The translations under genes and the position numbers were made by a program. The notes beneath the pieces were generated by a model. That model did no database searches. It had not been told where the DNA came from and saw only the letters and a program-made list of their open reading frames with translations. A DNA stretch of 6,556 nt from an uncultured Clostridia bacterium (lineage in GTDB: Bacteria; Bacillota; Clostridia; TANB77; CAG-508): NCBI GenBank assembly GCA_934122385.1, contig CAKOWP010000058.1, forward strand, positions 1 through 6,556. Direction: 5' to 3'. Below, in pieces: positions 4,787 through 6,556 of this stretch (positions are counted from its first letter, which is position 1; each line of letters begins with the position of its first letter).

Positions 4787-5158
4787 TTATTCTGCTATAT
4801 TAGATTCTTCAGAATTATTTTCAGCAACATTTTCCTCATTTACATTTGCATCAGAATTTGTTTCATCATTTACTTCATTTGCATTTGTTTCAGAATTTGT
4901 ATCTTCATTAGCCTCATTTGCAACACTAGAGTTTGTAACAACTTCTTTTATTCTATTTACTCCGTATTTATTAATAGACTCAAATGTAAAATCTAATACG
5001 AAAACTATTACTGCAGTAATTAAAACAATTGCTAAAACTGCAACAGTATTATTAAATAGTTGTTTTGGTGTTGGCCATATAACCTTTTTTAATTCTGCTT
5101 TGAAGCTTTTCATAAAGCTTGTCTTATCTTTTATATTTTTTCCATCTTTTTTAGCCAT
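4787..5158 (-). CDS. secE: Preprotein translocase subunit SecE with long acidic tail
   Basis: SecE clamps the two halves of SecY in the membrane channel that exports unfolded proteins with SecA. The conserved part is about residues 14-72: an amphipathic cytoplasmic helix, the signature KKVIWPTPKQLFNNT (24-38), and a single membrane segment of about 39-57. This is the full extent of most single-spanning SecE proteins (about 60-75 aa). The protein here continues for about 50 further residues (73-123), made almost only of Asn, Glu, Asp, Ser, Thr, Ala and Val. The tail includes two imperfect 13-residue repeats (85-97 and 98-110). In the known SecE topology this tail would lie outside the membrane. 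CCTCC at 5166-5170 (GGAGG in the transcript) serves the ATG. The gene lies 36 nt after rpmG and 49 nt before nusG. Confidence 0.96.
   Translation of the reverse strand: MAKKDGKNIKDKTSFMKSFKAELKKVIWPTPKQLFNNTVAVLAIVLITAVIVFVLDFTFESINKYGVNRIKEVVTNSSVANEANEDTNSETNANEVNDETNSDANVNEENVAENNSEESNIAE
4836..4899 (-). repeat. Imperfect 39-bp tandem repeat in the secE tail
   Basis: The segments 4836-4860 and 4875-4899 agree at 22 of 25 positions with a 39-bp period, equal to 13 codons, and similarity continues weakly beyond. It encodes EDTNSETNANEVN followed by DETNSDANVNEEN. This suggests the tail grew by in-frame duplication. Confidence 0.65.
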
Positions 5159-5194
5159 TTTGTTTCCTCCCTAAAATAGCTTTTATCCTATTTT

Positions 5195-5359
5195 TTATTT
5201 TGTTTCTTTATGTGTTGTACGTTTTTTACAGAATTTACAATATTTAACTAACTCTAATCTGTCTGTGTTATTTCTTTTGTTTTTTGAAGTTACATAATTT
5301 CTATTTTTACATTCTGTACATTCCAATGTTATATTTTCTCTTGGTCCTTTTGCTGCCAT
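5195..5359 (-). CDS. rpmG: Large ribosomal subunit protein bL33
   Basis: L33 is a small 50S protein near the E site. This copy has 54 residues and starts MAAKGPRENITLECTEC. Cysteines at 14, 17, 41 and 44 form two CxxC pairs, as in zinc-binding (C+) L33 forms; zinc-independent paralogues lack them. Other family features are NYVTSKNKRN (21-30) and RLELVKYCKFCKK (34-46), with a basic C-terminus. GGAGG at 5369-5373 precedes the ATG. It is the first gene after the 5438-5466 promoter and lies 36 nt before secE, the common rpmG-secE-nusG arrangement. In some related genomes a tRNA-Trp gene lies between rpmG and secE; the 36-nt gap here leaves no room for one. Confidence 0.97.
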   Translation of the reverse strand: MAAKGPRENITLECTECKNRNYVTSKNKRNNTDRLELVKYCKFCKKRTTHKETK

Positions 5360-5413
5360 TTTAATACACCTCCGAATTACATTTCTTTTATTTTTAAACG
5401 ATGTGATCGCATG

Positions 5414-5477
5414 TCCGTAATATACATACGCTAAAACATTTTATCATTTTTTTCCATATATGTCAATGATTTACGGA
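5414..5477. repeat. TCCGTAA/TTACGGA inverted repeat flanking the rpmG promoter
   Basis: TCCGTAA (5414-5420) and TTACGGA (5471-5477) are 7-bp exact reverse complements placed just downstream of the predicted start and just upstream of the -35 box. Their C/G content stands out in this AT-rich spacer. They could be a pair of operator half-sites, but a chance match of this size is possible. Confidence 0.35.
5438..5466 (-). promoter_or_regulatory. Strong sigma-A promoter of the rpmG-secE-nusG operon
   Basis: On the minus strand a perfect TTGACA (5461-5466) is followed by a 17-bp spacer and TAAAAT (5438-5443), a five-of-six match to TATAAT. A start near 5430 gives a leader of about 70 nt before rpmG. 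It is the best promoter in the window, as expected for ribosomal protein genes, and probably drives at least rpmG-secE-nusG and possibly everything through rplL. Confidence 0.88.
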
Positions 5478-5484
5478 AATTTTT

Positions 5485-6048
5485 TTATTTTTTCTTTTGT
5501 ACAGAAAATCCAAATTTTCCAAGTTTCTTTCCCATAGAATAATATCCACCATTAGCATATGCTATTAAGTCACATTTTGATATATCAAATGCACCTTTTT
5601 CGTCTATATATTTTTCATCACTATTTATTGCAAGAACATCTGCTACAAACATTGTATGACTACCTAATTCTTTTATTTCTTTTACTTTGCATTCAACAGA
5701 TACTGGACTTTCTTTAATCATAGGACATTTAACAAAATTTGCCTTTTCTTTATGCAAATTCATTTCTTTAAATTTATTTACTTTCGCTCCTGTTTTAACC
5801 CCACACCAATCTGTTGCTCTAACTAAGTCTTTTGTAGTTAAATTTATTACAAACTCACCTTGATTTTTTATTAAATCATATGAATATCTACTTGGTCTTA
5901 CAGATATATATACCATTGCAGGATTTGTATTTAATATTCCTGTCCATGCAACCGTAATTATATTAGATTTTTCCATTGTTCCACAACTTACCATTACTGC
6001 TGGTATTGGATATAAAAATGTTCCTGGTTTCCACATTACTTTTGACAT
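5485..6048 (-). CDS. Flavin reductase-like FMN-binding split-barrel protein
   Basis: This is a 187-aa soluble protein of the flavin reductase-like / flavoredoxin family, whose members bind FMN in a split beta-barrel and act in electron transfer or in reducing free flavin with NAD(P)H. Family features are the N-terminal TFLYPIPAVMVSCG (10-23), NIITVAWTGILNTNPAMVYISVRPSRYSYDLI (29-60) that builds the flavin pocket, EFVINLTT (65-72) and VECKVKEIKELGSHTMFVADV (118-138). Five cysteines (22, 82, 108, 120, 159) are present but form no CxxC or cluster pattern, so an iron-sulphur centre is not suggested. An AGAGGTGG site precedes the ATG. It stands alone between the 5S gene and the rpmG promoter, so its physiological partner is not indicated. 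No clear terminator separates it from the rpmG promoter only 18 bp downstream. Confidence 0.85.
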   Translation of the reverse strand: MSKVMWKPGTFLYPIPAVMVSCGTMEKSNIITVAWTGILNTNPAMVYISVRPSRYSYDLIKNQGEFVINLTTKDLVRATDWCGVKTGAKVNKFKEMNLHKEKANFVKCPMIKESPVSVECKVKEIKELGSHTMFVADVLAINSDEKYIDEKGAFDISKCDLIAYANGGYYSMGKKLGKFGFSVQKKK

Positions 6049-6078
6049 ATTACCACCTCTTAATATTTTTTATTTATA

Positions 6079-6084
6079 ATTATA
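6079..6084 (-). promoter_or_regulatory. Candidate -10 box for the flavin reductase-like gene
   Basis: The minus strand has a perfect TATAAT about 30 nt before the ATG. The -35 position at 17-bp spacing reads CAGTAT, a poor match that falls inside one of two direct repeats, so an activator-assisted promoter is conceivable. In DNA this AT-rich such boxes also arise by chance. Confidence 0.35.
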
Positions 6085-6096
6085 TACCTTATAATA

Positions 6097-6145
6097 TATG
6101 CATACTGTTTTAAATATATTAATTATGCCTACCGTTTTTAATATA
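6097..6145. repeat. Two 22-bp direct repeats, 27-bp period, upstream of the flavin reductase gene
   Basis: Segments 6097-6118 and 6124-6145 agree at 19 of 22 positions. On the minus strand their cores read AAAACAGTATGCATA and AAAACGGTAGGCATA. The copy nearer the gene includes the palindrome TATGCATA and overlaps the -35 position of the candidate promoter. The spacing places both copies on roughly similar faces of the helix, as for paired regulator sites. Confidence 0.5.
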
Positions 6146-6232
6146 ATTTATATAGTTAATTTGAAATAAACTTTAAATCTATAATTATTAATCAAATAAA
6201 TATAACAATAAACTATCAATTATTATAAGTAT

Positions 6233-6280
6233 AAAAGCATTTAAAAATAAAATTACTTAACTTTACTTTTAAATGCCTTT
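6233..6280 (-). terminator. Terminator of the rRNA operon, after 5S
   Basis: Read on the minus strand, AAAGGCAUUUAAAA (6267-6280) and UUUUAAAUGCUUUU (6233-6246) pair over 14 bp with one G-U, closing a 20-nt loop. The 3' arm ends in UUUU followed by AUACUUAUAAU. It lies 64 nt after the 5S 3' end and before the flavin reductase gene, and no tRNA gene lies between. Confidence 0.7.
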
Positions 6281-6344
6281 ATTTCAATTTTATTTTTTAC
6301 ATTTATAAAAATATTTTATTTTTAATAATTAATAAAATAAAAAA

Positions 6345-6459
6345 CTAGCGACAACCTATCTTCCCAGCAGGGTAACCCGCAAGTATTTTCGGCACACTTA
6401 GGCTTGACTTCTGTGTTCGGGATGGGAACAGGTATTACCCTAAATGTCATTATCACTAG
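6345..6459 (-). rRNA. rrf: 5S ribosomal RNA
   Basis: The minus strand carries the conserved 5S core CCTGTTCCCATCCCGAACAC followed by AGAAGTCAAGCC, then a variable domain, TTGCGGGTTACCCTGCTGGG and GATAGGTTGTCGCTAG. The ends pair as helix I (5' CTAGTGA with 3' TCGCTAG, 7 bp with one G-U). The length of about 115 nt is normal. It is the last gene of an rRNA operon that continues beyond the right edge. The exact ends may differ by one or two bases. Confidence 0.96.
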
Positions 6460-6556
6460 AAAATTATTGTATGCAATTAAAGCACACTCAAAAATACATA
6501 GATGAATTGTTTTAGGATTTTCGTTCCGATTACTTTGTTTCTTAACTTAACGTTTT
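6460..6556 (-). other. 23S-5S intergenic spacer (partial)
   Basis: This stretch is upstream of 5S on the same strand and runs off the window. It contains no tRNA and no recognisable 23S rRNA sequence, so the 23S 3' end lies beyond position 6556. It is AT-rich with no reading frame of note, as expected for transcribed rRNA spacer. Confidence 0.6.

Noticed and set aside
5160..5194. tRNA-Trp gene between rpmG and secE, common in related genomes
   Set aside because: The gap is only 36 nt and contains just the secE ribosome binding site.
1..6556. CRISPR array, transposase, phage or defence genes
   Set aside because: No regularly spaced identical repeats, no transposase-like or phage-like frames, and all sizeable frames are accounted for by housekeeping genes or the one small unknown.

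Overview
This window is very AT-rich and reads almost entirely from the minus strand. Strong GGAGG-type ribosome binding sites, TTGACA/TATAAT-type promoters, a firmicute-type 5S rRNA and the gene order rpmG-secE-nusG-rplK-rplA-rplJ-rplL point to a low-GC member of the Bacillota, most likely a Clostridia-type anaerobe. Species cannot be read from the sequence.

Layout in the direction of transcription (right to left): the right edge holds 23S-5S spacer, then a 5S rRNA gene and its hairpin terminator (about 6556-6233). Next is a stand-alone flavin reductase-like (split-barrel flavoprotein) gene with two direct repeats upstream. A near-consensus sigma-A promoter at 5438-5466 then starts the transcription and translation block: rpmG (54 codons), secE, nusG, rplK, rplA, rplJ and rplL. 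These encode ribosomal protein L33, a translocase subunit, a transcription elongation factor, and the L11/L1 base and L10/L12 stalk of the ribosomal GTPase centre. The rplA-rplJ gap holds an L10 leader: a kink-turn hairpin whose 3' side can pair instead with a downstream strand, giving mutually exclusive antiterminator and terminator hairpins. A long hairpin after rplL appears to close the operon.

The operon is not followed by rpoB/rpoC, as is usual in this phylum. Instead there is a separately promoted mtnN (MTA/SAH nucleosidase) gene, then a small unrecognised charged protein whose promoter sits inside a 13-bp perfect inverted repeat.

Most of the window is conserved housekeeping DNA and I see no mobile element, CRISPR array or defence system. 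The points that deserve attention are regulatory (the L10-leader attenuator, the start-codon hairpin of rplK, repeats around several promoters), one protein oddity (SecE with an acidic, Asn/Glu-rich repeat tail of about 50 residues), and the absence of rpoB after rplL.
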